A stretch of 64,000 nt of DNA from Coturnix japonica (taxonomy: Eukaryota; Chordata; Aves; Galliformes; Phasianidae). Of this stretch, positions 1 through 12,905 are shown in pieces. The notes beneath the pieces are model-generated. The model saw only the letters and a program-made list of their open reading frames with translations, had not been told where the DNA came from and ran no database searches. The translations under genes were made by a program, and so were the position numbers. The stretch is from assembly GCF_001577835.2 (NCBI RefSeq), contig NC_029521.1:5752213-5816212 (forward strand). Direction: 5' to 3'. Every line of letters starts with the position of its first letter. Position 1 is the first letter of the stretch.

Positions 1-550
1 ACTGTAAATTTCCGGAGATGACAGATTTACTCAGGTTAGCTCATAAATATCCGTGTGGGGTTTTTTTATTTCATAATGGCTGACTGATCAAATACACTGT
101 TGACTCTATACCCTCTACTTCTCTTTACAAAAGACTGACGTTCCTCATGAAGCCACACGTGGCTTGGCAAAGCTCTGTGCTGCCAAACAAACAATAAAGC
201 ATGTTTGTTGGCTTTACCTCCCCGAGGAACCCAAGTGTTTTAGCTCTGTTTGCACCACAGGTTTGTATGTTCCAGCAAAGCTCATTAAAACAGTGACAGC
301 ACGTGCCTCCAAGTTGAATCATGGGTTCGATTTATGGTTTTACTGCCTGTCATCTGCCTTATGGCTGTGCACACAACCATGTTGAACTCTGCATGACACA
401 AATTACGGTTCTGTCCTTTCTCCTACTTAAGTTATAGCACAAACAACAGAGGCAAGGAGATGACAATCACTGTGAAACCACTGCTCACAGTTCTGTCAAT
501 AGCGGGATAAGGGGAAATATTACAATACGTAAAGTTAGTGACAAGTTTAC
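1..550 (-). other. Start of the next SGMS1 intron
   Basis: This minus-strand sequence follows donor GTAAAC at 550. The next coding exon (expected to begin LFGDWEAQ or similar) is not seen, so it lies beyond the window. Confidence 0.8.
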
Positions 551-668
551 CTTTGGAGAACACTTGAAATGCATGCCAGGTACGGGGAGTGTAGTTACAT
601 ACATTGTAATACACCGATACAGGTATAGTGTGCCAACTATACAGAAAAATCTTCTGCTAATTATAGAC
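551..668 (-). CDS. SGMS1: SGMS1 second coding exon (residues 208-247)
   Basis: This 118-nt exon continues the enzyme with SIISRRFFCIVGTLYLYRC, the third membrane segment, and then ITMYVTTLPVPGMHFKCSPK. The acceptor CTCTAG ends at 669. The first base (668) completes the split Lys codon, and the exon closes on AAG at 551 before donor GTAAAC. The two exons together give 741 nt, exactly 247 codons. The peptide matches the human protein almost residue for residue in my memory; one visible difference is K for human N in HFKCSPK. The remaining C-terminal exons, with the lipid-phosphatase-like catalytic motifs, lie left of position 1, so the gene is cut by the window edge and not broken. Confidence 0.96.
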
Positions 669-3600
669 CTAGAGGAAGAAAAAATAAAGAAAATACAGTA
701 AGCAAAGGTAAGGAAAACACAAATTTTGGTCTTCTTGTTGCTTTTGAAACCTGGGACTTGTTCATCTATGTCAGCTTCCACCTAGGAATACTGACTTCCT
801 TCACCAAGATTCCCACGCTTTGCGGGTCAGAAATACACAAACAACTCAACTAACGTTACCCATGAAGTTGATTACAGGAAATTTAAGGATTAGAATACAA
901 ATGCCTGAGCAGATTTAGTGCTGAAAACATTCCAAAGGATTTCATGCCCACACCCTTCCATTAGCTTAGAATGGTCACTAATTTTCTATTCAAGGCGGGG
1001 GATAAACTTACAATATTTTCATTAAAAGATGAAAAGGACTAAGTTAATTTCTGCTGACACGCACCTCTTAGTAATTACAAAGGAATGCTGTAAAAGGAAT
1101 AGCTTGTATGACCCAAATGAATGAGAACATTTATTTCCTGAGCAGCATGAAGAGAGAAAGCAGATCACAGCAGCAACAGAACATCCAAAATACCAACTGA
1201 GAGCCTCATCAGCTGCAGAATGGGGTGTTTTCACAGAAGGGCACTCTCCAGGCAAGCAGTCACAGTTGCAACGAGATTCATTCATTGAGGTCTGCCAGAA
1301 AATTGCTCCATTTTGGGGTAATGAAGGGATGTTCCATAAACACGGTGAGAGCGGGGCACAGAGAGTTGTAAGTCTGACTGAGAAGCAACAGCCAGCCCCA
1401 AACCAGGCCTGCTGAGTTTTACTGCTACATACCACCACAAGAAAAAAGCTTCCAGCAGATCCATCAGGATAGAAGCAAACTGCACACGAGCTCACACAGC
1501 CTTGCATGAAAAAAAAAAAAATCACCAGTAGCTTTACATAACAGAGACCAGACCCAGCAGCTCAAGACTTTAACCACTGCTGTATCCTGCTGGCTATGGA
1601 CCCTTTGGGTTTCGGTTAACTCTAAACCACCGTTATCTAGAGTTGAGGTTACGTGGGGAATACAAGGGTTACAATACGAGTGCAAGTCCTCATATTCATG
1701 TTTTCCTATTCTGAAGCTTTCACTTTGTAAGATGCAATAATAATTTTTCTACGAAGTTGAGCTCTTTCACAGTCCAACATTTGTCATCTTTTCCTTTTTA
1801 ATAGCTTTTGGCAGAGTTATTAAACTGAAGTGCTCTGCTCTCAGAAGAGTTCAACTTTGCAGCTCCAGATCAATAAGAACTTGAGCATCTTAATTTATCA
1901 GAAAAGCTTCAAATACTCCAGTGCAAGTGCATTTTGCACTTGAGTGCTCACTAAGTGCTCGCAGCTGCTGAAACGGGGTATTTCAGGATTTTTCCTCGTC
2001 CCAGTGCAGACAAGGACGCAGCAGGGAGTTAAGAAGCACAATGTATTAGTGCAGCTGCATGGACTGAATTGCAGAATCAGATCCACCAAAGTGGGGAAAT
2101 TCCTTGCACTGAAGGTACCACCCCACCAGGGCAGTGGTTTTCCTCTGTGCCTCCTATGAGGAAATTCTCTCTTAGGAAGGCAATCCATTACAAATCTCAC
2201 ATCTTTTATAACCATACTCAAGCTTGCTTCTCTTTACACCCTTATATATAGACAGAGTAGGGTTGGGGATTAAAAACAGCAGCACATTTGAAAGACCAAA
2301 GAAGCAGCAGTGTTTTACTGAGCAATGAATGCTTTTGTTAATGTTACCCATGAATCTACTTAGTTTAAAGTAGATTTAGTGTGCTTTAGCTTAGGAAAGT
2401 CTGCATCAAAGTGCTCTGAACTACAGTATTAAAGAAAAAAACAATCCCAAAGGCCTCACATTTCCCCCTTTCAACAAGGTTTGGCCTATGTGTGTGTGAG
2501 CCAGCTAACAAGTACACTCTAAGCTTATTACTGGCAAAGACTACTACAACCATCCTCCACACTCCTGCTCTATGGTGAAACCAACCTAACCCCCTTACCA
2601 AAACTACCGGGGCAGGATTCTGTGAAGATATGCAAAGAAAGAAGGCACTTATCTTCCTGTAACACACCTTTCCCTGACACCGCTGATGCTGTTCCCTTCT
2701 GCTCCCTAGTGACATGCCAGGCCTCTCAGACCTTGACAGCTCTCTTCTATGTACACAAGAAGAAAGGCCTCTAATGTGTTACATGACCAGTACTCACACT
2801 GACTGGCACAGAACAGCTGCTCCAGGACTGATATTGAAAATGGAAATCCCTGTTACACTATGACATCGTCCCCTTATAGCCAAAGCAGAAGAACACATAA
2901 AGCAAAAGGAAGGAAAACTCTCCACATCCATCAAGGACGCCAAAATACTTTGCTATTACTTCAGCTCACCTCATTGCTTTGAAATCTCTAAGCACCTCAT
3001 GGATTCTGCTGCTCTTAATCCATCACAATGTGCTTGAACACTGCCCAATTAACGCAACACACCTTTGAAAGCAATCCCCCATGGCCTTCTCTAGGTGCTT
3101 CCCTTGGTTTTGAACATTTCTGCTCTGGAACACCAAGTTTAAGGTTCCCCTTTTCATCATAGGGCCACAGCAGCAAGAAGAGCTCAGTATTGCATCTACC
3201 ACCACGGGAGCCTGATACAGAAGCTTACACAGCAAGAGACCGTGTCAGGACAGATACACACAAAAAAGCAATTACACAGTTTCTAAGCATCCTACCACAC
3301 TACAATAAGAACAGACTAAATTACACTCCACGGGCACATCAGCACAAGCATGTACATCAGACCACTCATGCTAAGGCAGTCCAAAGTATGGCACTGCAAA
3401 GAAACTGAATTAAGCATCCACTTGCACCATAACTTTGTAAAGGATGAGAGGTAGGTGACTTGCACTGGCAAGCAATCTTACTGTTGCAATTCTGAGCAGG
3501 TATGAGCAAGTACCCAGACAACCTTGCAAATTCGCTGTGTATCTGCACTTCTGCATATTTTATGATAAGCTTTCAACATACTCTGTTTGTGACATTACCT

Positions 3601-4487
3601 GTACTACCTAATGCCAAGCAGAAAATGCCCTTTAGAAGTTTTAATGCAGCACTGCTTCAGTTCACATCACTGCTTGCTGTTTAGTGCCTGTCGAGGCAGC
3701 CTGCTGATGAGGCCTTCTACCTCCAGCTACAGGAGGCATTGCAATTGCAAGCGCTCATCCTGCTGGGGGACTTCAACCACCCAGACATCTGCTGGAAAAG
3801 TAGCATGGCAAGCTGTAGGCAATCCAGGAGGCTCCTAGAATGCATTGAGAATACCTTCCTCAGTAAAGTAATATGTGGCCCCACCAGGGGGGGATGCAAT
3901 ACTGAACGTGCTCACCAATTCTAATGACCTGGTTGGTGACACTGGAATTGGAAGCTAACTGGGCTGCAGTGACTGCACTCAGGTGGAGTTCATGGTCCTG
4001 AGGGATATGAGACAGGTAAAGAGTGAAATCAGGAGGCTAGATTTTATGAGAGTTAACTTGTAGCTCCTCAGAGAGTTAGTCAACAAAACACCCTAGGAAA
4101 CTGTCCCATGGGTAAAGGTGTGGAGCAGAGCTGGCAGATCTTTAAGGAAGCTTTCCTCAGTGCACAAGAGCTCTCCATCCCCAGGTGTAGCAAGTCAAGA
4201 AAGGAAGGCAAGGAACCTGCTGGTCAAACTGAAGAGCAAGAAGAAAATGCACAAGCAGTGGAAGCAGGGACAGATACCATAGGAAGAGTACAAGGAAGCT
4301 GCTGGGATGTGTAGGGATGGGGTCAGGAAGCCAAGGCCCAGCTTGAACCGAGCATGGCATCTATGTCAGTTTGGGATACCAAAACCAGAAAGACCACAAG
4401 AAACTTCATTTTCACTTGGACTGTACTTGACCTCCAAATCCACCACAAATACGCCCTAGCACCCGGTTTCCAAAAGGTTTTACTTAC
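669..4487 (-). other. SGMS1 intron between the two coding exons
   Basis: About 3.8 kb bounded by donor GTAAGT and acceptor CTCTAG. It contains the CR1 fragment at 3690-4360 and a poly-A run near 1510. Nothing else in it could be assigned. Confidence 0.85.
3690..4360 (+). mobile_element. CR1 LINE fragment, endonuclease end of ORF2
   Basis: The translation shows CR1 ORF2 landmarks: PADEAFYLQLQEALQLQALI, LLGDFNHPDICW, SRRLLECIENTFLS, PTRGG, VKSEIRRLDF, EEYKEAAGMCRDGVRKPRP and SLNRAW. The LLGDFNHPD block belongs to the apurinic endonuclease domain. Several stops and frame changes interrupt it, and both ends are missing, so it is an old inactive piece. It sits in an SGMS1 intron in antisense orientation to the gene. 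Confidence 0.9.
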
Positions 4488-5110
4488 TTGTATTTTAACA
4501 GCAGCCACTGAACAAACCACAGTCCTACAAGGATCATGCCGTTAATTTCACAAATAGAAAAGGCCCATTGCACCCGATCAAAACGATCAAAAAATGCATC
4601 TGGTAGGGGAGGCTGCACCTCCTTGGGAGGCACTCGTTCGTGAACAACTGAAATAGTCACTGTGGTAAAGACGAAACAAAAAAGTGCATAAATAAAAGCC
4701 AGGAAAGTCTTCCCCCATTCCATGGGATACTGCAAGCGCTCTGGCTCTGGCATGGGGATCTTTATCATCTCCTTCTTATAACCATTTGGCACTCCGTTCA
4801 GCTTTGTTTTACTGCTAAAGCCATTTTCATGTGCGGTGTTGTTAATGCTGACACGGACGTGCCCGTTGACATGCCCATTTTTGTGAGCCTCTATGTGATG
4901 AGCCATTTTCAAAGTCTCGATCATGTGCAATAGCTGCTGGCCGCTGTCGGATGACACTCGGGAGAGAGGCGTCTTCTTGAAATCCTCCTCCGTCAGGTTG
5001 ATCAAATCCTGCCCGGTGAAGCTTTTCAATGGCTCACAATACTCCGGCACAGCATTTTCCATTAGCCAATTTGTCACCTCCTCCGGTGACCACAACACCA
5101 CTTCTTTCAT
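4488..5110 (-). CDS. SGMS1: SGMS1 first coding exon (sphingomyelin synthase 1, residues 1-208)
   Basis: Sphingomyelin synthase 1 transfers phosphocholine from phosphatidylcholine to ceramide in the Golgi membrane, giving sphingomyelin and diacylglycerol. The exon starts at ATG 5110 (MKEVVLWSPEEV) and closely resembles human SGMS1 as I recall it. Residues about 7-70 form the SAM domain (EYCEPLKSFTGQDLINLTEEDFKK region, split here as EYCEPLKSFTG and QDLINLTEEDF). A polar, Asn/His-rich linker follows (HKNGHVNGHV), then the conserved IKIPMPEPERLQYPMEWGKT stretch. The first membrane segment is about 135-157 and the second about 184-206, ending in WLLLKYK. The exon ends with AA at 4488 before donor GTAAGT, splitting a Lys codon completed by the next exon. 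This ATG has A at -3. A frame-matched GTG seven codons upstream (5131) is not needed. The catalytic His/Asp residues lie in exons outside the window. Confidence 0.97.
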
Positions 5111-5330
5111 CCTGCCAGGCAGCCAGGGCACAGTCTTACATCGATTTTAAAGTGGGCAGCAGTCACTGCGGCTCCAGCGCATCAGAAGGCTCCTCCTTGG
5201 CTTCATCTTGTCCGAGGAAGCAGTTTGGCAGGAGACAAGTCCCTGTCTCGAACCATTTGAGGTGAGCACCCGGGTGCTGTGGCAAGCGTAGCAAATGGTT
5301 CACTTCATATTCGTGTTGGCATTCTTCTTC
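5111..5330 (-). other. SGMS1: SGMS1 5' leader part of the first coding exon
   Basis: On the minus strand a ten-T run followed by CCCCTCCCCAG ends at 5331, with CTAAGTAAC just upstream resembling a branch point. This is a strong 3' splice site, so the exon probably begins at 5330. The 220-nt leader carries two tiny upstream ORFs: ATG at 5322 running five codons to TGA, and ATG at 5141 followed at once by TAA. A third reading phase stays open for about 54 codons from the acceptor to a stop near 5163. The leader ends directly at the SGMS1 ATG. The boundary is inferred from splice signals, not from a transcript. Confidence 0.75.
5136..5141 (-). promoter_or_regulatory. Start-stop upstream ORF (ATG-TAA) in the SGMS1 leader
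   Basis: The minus strand reads CGATGTAAG here, an ATG followed immediately by TAA, 31 nt upstream of the SGMS1 start codon. The context is weak (T at -3). Minimal start-stop ORFs are known in other mRNAs to hold ribosomes and lower downstream initiation; whether this one does so is inference. Confidence 0.5.
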
Positions 5331-8300
5331 CTGGGGAGGGGAAAAAAAAAAGTTACTTAGCATTTACCAAAAGTTTGCAATTCCTGTTCAAAGACAAAAC
5401 TACCGCCAAAGAGTAAACAGACTCTGCCTTGGAAACAGAGATTGATTCAAGTGCCAGCCTTGCACGCACAAGCCCTATCCTCTGTGAGCTTGTTGCCACT
5501 TATTCCAGAGCCTTAACAATTTCTATGACAAACAATGCTTCATAGATGATTTTAGGACTTATTTTGCTCTGACACGTGAGATACAGCTTTTAATCTCTTT
5601 CTCTGTGGAATCACCTAGGTTTGATGCTTGATAAAAGACGAAGCTTTGGATGAAGGCTCACAGCACTCTGGGTACACCACCTCTATTTGGTGTGCGTGCC
5701 AAGCATGTGCATGCACTAAAATACACTAAGCTAACAGAGATAAATGTTCTCCCTCGCAACTACCCTCACTATTTAATTCACAGGAAGAAAGGATACAGCT
5801 CTATTTTCTTTCTTCCTTTTTGCAGCGGGATCACATGTACTGAGAAAAGCTTTTAGACACAGATCGCTTCATTATTCAAGTGGTGTTTAGCAAATCAGTG
5901 TTTAGTTACAGAGCTCCGAACATGGAAAAACAGGAGTGATTGAATTATGCATGTTAACCCACATTACACACCCCGAGCAGGCTCTCACTGGAGGATAGCT
6001 TGGCTTGATACCATCCCATACTGTGCTGTACTCACTGTGCTGCATTACCAGAAGGCATCTGAGCTCCTGGGTCCCACACTGGCTGCAGCATGAAGCTTGG
6101 CCATGAACCTGCACCCTCACACTGTGCCATGCTACCATCCATTTTGATGCCCATGATATTCCCATCTCAGGTGATATGCCACCAAAGAGTTCCACCAGCT
6201 GCCTCTGCGAGCTTTGCTTTACAAATTCAGCATGGATTTGGGGCTGTCAGAGCACTCGGCACACACCATGAGGTGAGGTAGTATTAAGGCTTTGCACTTG
6301 CATAAGCTGAAGAGAAATGCAGGGCAACAAAAATGCTTTCTCCATCTGCATCATAACCTGCTTCACTAAGGAGCCGGTTTCTGATAATGAACTATAAATA
6401 CAGATGTGATTAGCGTAATGATACCGATTGCACCACCACAATGACAACACAGGACAAAAACTGGTATCTCAAAAGACCCGTCACGAGACTGAGAGATGAA
6501 GCAACTTTGGCAAGTCTCCCAGCTCCCACCTCCTCGTGTTTATACAACCTTTCCTCTATATTCACAGCAAATATTAAAGGAACTTACAGCTCCTCTTCCA
6601 ATTGCAAAACAGAGAGCGCTGGGAAGCGAAGCTCTTCCCCCTACCACTTCGATCCCACCACAGAGAGGTTGGAATACCAAAACCACAGTTACACCAGGAG
6701 GTTCAACAAGCACCAGGAAACCTCCCAGGTTTCTCACTGGGAGATGCAATTGAGCACAACAAGCAAATCGGAGAGCAACTAGCTCTTTGATTAAAGGACA
6801 AGAGCTGCCTGCTGCCTTCAGCTCCGCTCTCAGCCTGCTGGCCAAGGTACAGGAGCCTGCAATTTTCTGCCCACAGGTCTGCTTGGAGGACAACTAAGGA
6901 CCCACGCTACATGTCATGACCTTATTTTCATTTCAGAAGTATTAACAGAAGGGATGCGGCTGTGAAAGTAAAATCTAGACCAGTGATCCCTAATGCCTTC
7001 CTCATGCTTGCACAGTGCTTTTATTCTCTAAGCAAGGACCTTTGCTGCCAAGGCAACAGTCACTATAGAAATCAGCTAAAAAACCAGCCATCTCAGAAAC
7101 CTCAACCAGCTCCACACAGCCAAAGAGATTCACAAATCCTTTCCCATGCAGTAGGTGCATTTTAGTTGCAAACTCTGTGTCATTTGTCAGCACCCCCAAA
7201 AAGCTGAGATGATCAAGCCATTAGCAAAAGTATTGCTAAAACAAGCAATGCCTGGAGACATACACGGTTTAAGGATGCTTTCTCTGTTGAAAATTAACAT
7301 ACACTGACATACCCACTGATGATGACTGCACACACAAGCAGGAAAAAAGCAAGTGCTGTAACAACTGAAGTTTTAATGCTCCAGCAAAGCAACCCAGCAG
7401 CCAAGTCCAAACACTCACCAGCCAGCTGAAGTTACACGGACACTAAATGTAGTTGGGAGGAAGCTCTCGTCCTGCAGTTTTACAGCACAAAACAAACTGC
7501 TTGTAACAGCAGCATGTGAGTCACAGTAGTAGTCACCTCCTCTACAGGAATTTGGTCATCACTCACAATAATGCTCCCACATCTCCCCAGCTGGATGTCC
7601 TGCAACTACAAAGTGCCTCTGCCTATCTCACTAACATGAGCTCTCAAGCAATGCACTGAACCAGCTCCCTCTCTGCAGGACACTGTTGCTTCCAAACCAG
7701 AAACCGCCCCTTGCACAATACTGCACTGCCAGCAAGCAAGAGATTGCTGGCATTTTAAAACATGAAGTGATACTGGCTTTGTGCCGTAAAGACAAATATT
7801 TGCAACTAGAAGCTAACTGGAAATATAAAACAGAGGCATGGACGAGTGGACAAGTTTCACAGAGCTGAGATAGGTTTCCAAGGTCAGCCCCAGACAGAAA
7901 ACATCCTACAGACGTGAAGTTAGAGCAAGAATTACTACCAAGACAAAACAGGTCTTCAATCAAACTGCAAAGAAACTCCCACATACTCTCAATATCTGCT
8001 CACACAGTTTTAGAGAGAAAAAATTACCTGCATGCTACATAAACCCCCAAGCAGCCTGTTTTTGCTTTAGTTATTCTACAGGAAGGAAATAAGCCTACCC
8101 TCGTTTATAGGAGCAAAGCAATGTAAAATCCACTAGCAGGCAGGGATCTCAGCAGTACAGCACTGACTCAATGTCAGAGCTCAGCAGCAAGGATTTCAAA
8201 CTGAAAGTATTTGCACTGAACCTGAATCAAGAAACAAGTTTCAGAGAGGAAGCACTGCTGGGGGGTATCCTTAAAGCTGTTGCAAAAATACATAACCTAT

Positions 8301-11300
8301 ATGGCATAAGTGTGTATTCTTGGCTTCTTTGTAGGCCTAAATGTGTTTTCTCAACTTTATTCCTCACCCTTTCTGCAGCTCTGAAGTAGTGATGGAAACC
8401 AGCAAACACTTGGAGAAGGCTTCAGCTGACCAGCAAGCTCGTTATCTGGCCAGTTGCTAAGCAGGCCTTTTGTTCTGACACTACGAAAATCCTGCTTTTA
8501 GTGATCGAGGGGTGGACAGGATGGGGTGGGGAGAGTAGCTGCTGGCTTTGCTTTAACTTTTGAAGAATTATTTCAGCCCCAAAAGACTCATCGTGCACCA
8601 CGGGACCAGAAGAGCAGCCAGCATTTGTAGGAACAGCTAAGGGCTTTCCACCTATTGCAAGGATGGTCCAAGCATATCTGTCATTTTGTACTGCATGCTG
8701 CAGCACTGACATCCAAGTTCTTCAGTATTGCAACGCCTGCAGCAGGAATGGGATAGATATTAGTGTTTTTTGAACGGCTGCAATTGGAAACCAGTCTTCT
8801 GATCCCCCTACACACATGCTTTTAATTCTGTACAAAACAAAGATGCAAACAACAACCCACCTTCCCCCAGAGGCAATTTTCAACGGGAGAAAAAAATATC
8901 TAAATTCAACTTCTAAGAACTCCGTTTTGCAATTCTACCAGCTTACCTCACATATGGGTTAATCTGCTTTGACACTGGGATCTTTAATTCTTCAGCAAAG
9001 ACTTCTAGAGCAGTACCAAAGCTGTCCAACAGCGCCCATCACTTCTGCACTAAGAAGAAAGCCCCCACAGACCCCATTCAAACCTGGCACGTGTGCTCTC
9101 TGGAGAGAAGCAGCCTGCACTCGGGAAGCTCCAAGGGCTGGCTGTTGTCTACATCACAGCTAAACCACATCCGTGCTGCACATTGGGATCTGGGTCAGGC
9201 AGAGGTAGGGCAGAGCTAGAAATAGAGCCCATGTCCTCGTGCAACCTTGGAGCTAACGGCAGTACTAAAATGCACATAGTGATACCTCCCTGCCTCTTGA
9301 AACTGTACAAACCTCCTTATGTCTGTATGGAAACAACAAGAGACCTCAAAGGGAAAAAGGATGACACCAAAAAAAGGCAGAAAAAGCATCATTTTCCCCC
9401 CAAGGCACAGAAATGGGGAAAGCACGGGATAGAGCAAGAGGATGGAAATAACAAGGTAAGAAGGAAGAGATGCAAAAGGCTTATCAAGTGTTCCATATTT
9501 TGGCTTGGTTAACCAAGTTGAAGTGGTTGAGAAAAAGAAGGAAAAGAAACCAATAAACACCACACATTTATCAAAAGAGAAAGGGAAGTTTTGCCCAGGG
9601 AAGCTGAGAATAATCTTGTGACCAATGGTAATGGAGCTCTACAATGCCAATGCCAGCACACTGTAAAACAGTCATGCAGACTAGGAAAATGAAAACCAGC
9701 AGAAAGTACAGCGAAAATAGAGCTCGCACTGAAGGCCTAAATCAGTTAATTGCCATATTTCTTAATATTTGGTCTTGTTCCTGGACTTGAACATGCATCC
9801 AGACCACAACAGCTGCTTCCTCCTGACGGCCTTTCCTTGAGCTCCAGCTAATGCAAAAAAAAATTGGGTTTGTGTGCCTAGAAAACTCAACCTAAAACAT
9901 GCTTTCATTTCTCACTAGAGGTATAAATATTTTATTGCAATACATCACTTTTGAAGTCTGCCCAGCAGAACCAGATCAAAAAGCCTCCAAAGCCAAAGAG
10001 TCGAAATATAAGAAAACAAAATTCAGCATCATTTCTGGTGTAGTTATCCCTAGCCTGATTTTTGAACCTACATTCCTTCTTTATCCAGCAGTAAAACGTT
10101 CAGGGTTGCCTACATCGAACACAGAGATATGGAAAGCATATTGTATGCAGAAGGAGATGAAGATTGCTCTTGTGCAGCTGGTCCGGATCAACCAGAAACC
10201 TGGAAAGCCTAGGAAAAAAAATGGCATTTTAGACTGCCAGCGAGTTAATGATATTCAATCCTATTGATGGGAACTTGCCTTACCAGAGCCAGACCTACTG
10301 AAAATTCAGACAAACTGCCCTGGCATCTTCCTTTTGTGGTTAATGCTAGAGACTATCTTGCAGTTCCCTTGCCAGACTTCAGCTGCATTCCTTCTCCTCT
10401 TCACTGCCAGCCACACTGATGCCAAATCTCCTGTCTGCAGTGGAGATCTGCCACTATCTGCCTTCAGCTTAATGGCAAAAACACTTTCACGTCCATTCAG
10501 CAGCATCCAGCGCAGCTGGAGATGCATCCTTTCTCCACCCCAGTGGGGCCATGCACCACCTCTTCTTAAAAAGCAAGGAGTACCAGAGAAGGAGAGCAGA
10601 GCAGCTCTGTTTCCCACTCGATGGGTTTTTATTCTTTCCTCTTGCCTTTACAGAGATGACTTCAGGATAGTTGCAATCCCTCCCACTGGTTATAATACCA
10701 AGACATGGGCAACTCTACTCTGATCTTCCTGCCAGCAACAATTCAGCATGGAACCCACAGAACAGACACACACAACCTTCCTCCTGAAGATGTCCTGCAT
10801 TCCTAACACTTTTCATTGCTGGATATTAGCAAAGCACAAACAGTGCTTACAAACACACCTGCTTCCATAGAACCAGTGATAGTAACTCCATGTCACCAGG
10901 TGTCGGTGGCCAAGACCATTGGCAGGATTACCTGAAAGCTTTGAGGTAAGTTCAAAGTCTACAAAACACTCGATCTTCCAATATTCATCTCAGCTTATTT
11001 TCAATGCTGTGATCAACTCTGCTCACCAATAAAGAACAGATGAGAGATAAGATAACAAGCTTGCATCTTGTTTCTGACTGCTCTGGAAATCACGAACATT
11101 TCACTATTAAGGAAAGCAAGGCATTAACACCAGTGAGGTGCTGCTCAAAAATAACCAAAGTCTGACCTGCCTGTCCCAGCCACATCGCTGTTGCTCTTTT
11201 GACCAACACTAAGTTCAGCCAGTCCTGCTCCACGGTGCTGCTCCTTGATCTGTGCTCTGGCAAGCATCCCATAACTAGATCCAGTGAGCGAAAAGAACAT

Positions 11301-12848
11301 TTTTAAGACCTTGCAAAGCTGATAAAATATGACATTTTAAAAGGAGGTCATAAAAAAATAATCTTCCATGTAGAAAGACTGTGGAAATTGACAAGCAGTC
11401 CCTCATGCAAGCCATGCAGACTTTCAAAGCGCTGCTTGGACTGCTAAGGAAAAAACTGCACTGTTTTAAAAGAGATAAGATCAGGTGCTATCTAATCTTC
11501 AAACCAAAACATATCAAACAGTCACTGTAATGTGCATCTGGGGTTTGCTTGGGCTTCTTTTGCTTTGGTGGTTTCCATGGTGGTGAGGGTGGGGCTGCAC
11601 ATGCAAAAGCTGCAAAGAACAGAAAGGCACGTGAAATTTGCTTTTGAAAGCAAGTGTGTTGTATTGTTATCTGTCCTCAGGCACTCCAAAGCCTCCACTG
11701 ACTCTGAATATACCTATGTTCACAAATATTTCATGTGGGCACGGGGATGAAAGTACCGCAGCATAAATCCCAATGAAATATGCAGCTCACCCCAAGTTGC
11801 AGCACAATAGAAGTAAAAAAAACCCAACCTATTATAGTTTTTACTTCATGTCATCAGTGAAATAATGCAGGGACTTGATTTGATTCAGAGAAAAAAAACG
11901 GTGCTGGTCTGACTCACTCTTGATCAGCTGAATTATCAAAGCCTGGCAGCATCTGAAGGGCAGCACTGAGGGTAACCCTGCCCACAGCTGCAAGACGGCA
12001 CCCCTGGGCTCACAGCTCAACACATTGCTCACTGTAGGCACCTTACAGCACGGCCCAGTAGTAAAACAGCATCTTCCATCAAGTACAGGCAAACCAAGAT
12101 GATTTTGCATTCCCATCTGCCTCGCTGGGATTTCTCGGCCTGCCCAGCGGGCACAATGGATCCGCAGGAGATGGGCAGTGCAGAGCAGAGCTGGAGGCTC
12201 TCCTCATTTTCTGGATGAGTAACAAGGAGGGATGGATGTCTACAAAGTGTCAGGAGATCCTGGGAAAGAGCAGCATGAGCAGCAGGAAGGACAGGATATA
12301 TAAACAGCACCAGGACAAAACCAGGAAACTTAATTCACAACTTCACTAAAAGCCATTTTTTGCTAAGTAACCAATTTCCTTGCACTCTCTGTTAAATAAA
12401 ATATGAAGGGCAGGCAGGGACGTAAAATATACATGCATGCACTTACATAAGCAGTAGGTCCTGGTACTGTAGGTGCTGCACAAACTGTTGGTGACAATGG
12501 GATGCATGTCCCCTGATGGAGGACACAGACCTCAGGGTCAGTCAGTAAGCAAGGAAGTTTCATACCAGCAACTGCTGCATCCCGATTCATCCTGGTGATC
12601 CACATTGAAACAGACACTAAATTAAGAGAAATCTCTCTTTTTAAGAGCAGAAGACTGACAAATAAGACAGTGGGACAGATCCCAAGCCACGTGGCAGCCT
12701 GCAGCTGCCTCCTCCTTAATTACTCAGAGGCTCTGTTTACCTGCGTTAAAAGGGACTTGGAGACAAGAGTTCCTTCTTGTTTCAAAACACTTTTCAAAGC
12801 TCTACGTAAAGCCGCATTTATTGATACAGACCCGTGATGTGTGTTTGA

Positions 12849-12905
12849 TGTCTGGACTAGATGATCTTTGAGGTCTTTTTCAACCTTAACAATTCTGTGA
12901 TTCAT
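12849..12905 (+). mobile_element. CR1 LINE 3' tail
   Basis: The segment reads GGACTAGATGATCTTTGAGG, then TCTTTTTCAACCTTAACAAT and TCTGTGATTC, the typical CR1 3'-end signature. It is a very short 5'-truncated copy, antisense to SGMS1. Confidence 0.85.

Noticed and set aside
5111-5131. N-terminal extension of SGMS1 from GTG at 5131 (MPWLPGR)
   Set aside because: The start would be non-ATG, whereas ATG at 5110 has a good context and matches the human N-terminus MKEVV.
9899-10267. 122-codon ORF in the SGMS1 5' intron
   Set aside because: Lys-rich, no recognisable motif, no splice or start evidence; length is expected by chance in 30 kb.
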